Part shown: positions 63,814-64,000 of the stretch, in pieces
Position numbering within the stretch: position 1 is the first letter of the stretch
Layout: each line of letters opens with the position of its first letter
NCBI GenBank assembly: GCA_905182995.1
Contig: CAJJDP010000063.1
Location: 436,570-500,569, forward strand
Source: Paramecium octaurelia
Taxonomy: Eukaryota > Ciliophora > Oligohymenophorea > Peniculida > Parameciidae
DNA: 64,000 bases
Direction of reading: 5' to 3'
Notes under the pieces: generated by a model
The model's database searches: none
Told to the model about the DNA's origin: nothing
The model's input: the letters and a program-made list of their open reading frames with translations, nothing else
Made by a program: the position numbers and the translations under genes

Positions 63814-63900
63814 CCACCAGAGGTAAAAGGAAGAATACAAGTAGAGGAAAAAAGAGAGAAGATGAGGAGTAATAATTGGAAGGATGAGGACAAATTTTTA

Positions 63901-63917
63901 AGAGAGAGAGAGAGAGA
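63901..63917. repeat. GA dinucleotide microsatellite
   Basis: An uninterrupted run of about seven AG units, closing the purine-rich stretch that follows the hairpin cluster. Confidence 0.85.
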
Positions 63918-64000
63918 TGAGAAATTTTGTTTTAAATAAAATAATTAATTATTTTATATCAAGCTGTAACATTAGAACTTTTAAGAGAAAATATAACATT

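Noticed and set aside
63642-63893. Minus-strand frame of 83 codons with Leu/Pro/Ser-rich sequence
   Set aside because: It runs through the palindrome cluster and a purine tract, so its composition reflects those repeats; no homology or start context.

Overview
The window is a piece of somatic (macronuclear) ciliate DNA, almost certainly from Paramecium or a very close relative. The evidence is in the sequence. TAA and TAG occur constantly inside conserved proteins at glutamine positions, and every well-anchored gene ends at TGA (ciliate nuclear code 6). The introns are tiny (19-34 nt, mostly 22-28) and start with GTA or GTT. The DNA is very AT-rich, and genes are packed on both strands with gaps that are often under 100 bp. 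A decayed gene near the right end resembles the large Paramecium WD40-repeat families. All gene models here were read with TGA as the only stop and by removing short introns so that conserved frames join. Where I could place every intron, the spliced length is an exact multiple of three.

Layout. 0.1-13 kb: SCP/FCP-type phosphatase, ETF-alpha, a tandem pair of acid-sphingomyelinase-like enzymes, a Myb protein, a CFAP100-like ciliary coiled coil, two small unknown genes and a PTEN-like phosphatase with an altered P-loop. 13.4-26 kb: a giant single-pass membrane protein, a putatively acylated MGCG protein, a basic unknown protein and a casein kinase 1. 26.9-39 kb: a large two-CHORD protein, a small membrane protein, a CCCH zinc-finger protein, an NT-C2/coiled-coil protein, a WD-like protein and mitochondrial ribosomal protein uL3m. 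39-48 kb: an RTEL1-type helicase, a small coiled coil, a synaptojanin-type phosphoinositide phosphatase with a long polyglutamine tail, and a two-TM Cache-like receptor. 48.5-62 kb: a cyclic-nucleotide-domain K+ channel carrying a zinc knuckle, an FSH1 hydrolase, two unknown genes, a coiled-coil protein, RACK1 and RNA polymerase II RPB2. 62-64 kb: a frameshifted WD40/pentapeptide-like remnant, then a GC-rich cluster of hairpins unlike anything else in the window.

The genes do not form a pathway. They look like an ordinary, compact eukaryotic gene mix: housekeeping (RPB2, RACK1, uL3m, ETF), cilia, and signalling or membrane phosphoinositides (PTEN, synaptojanin, K+ channel, CK1). No tRNA, rRNA, CRISPR array, transposase or telomere repeat was recognised.

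The most unusual signals are these: (1) many introns whose 3' end must be AAG or GAG, not TAG; (2) a patchwork of gene conversion between the tandem sphingomyelinase genes; (3) loss of the two P-loop lysines in the PTEN homologue; (4) a CCHC zinc knuckle in the K+ channel; (5) the GC-rich palindrome cluster at the right edge.
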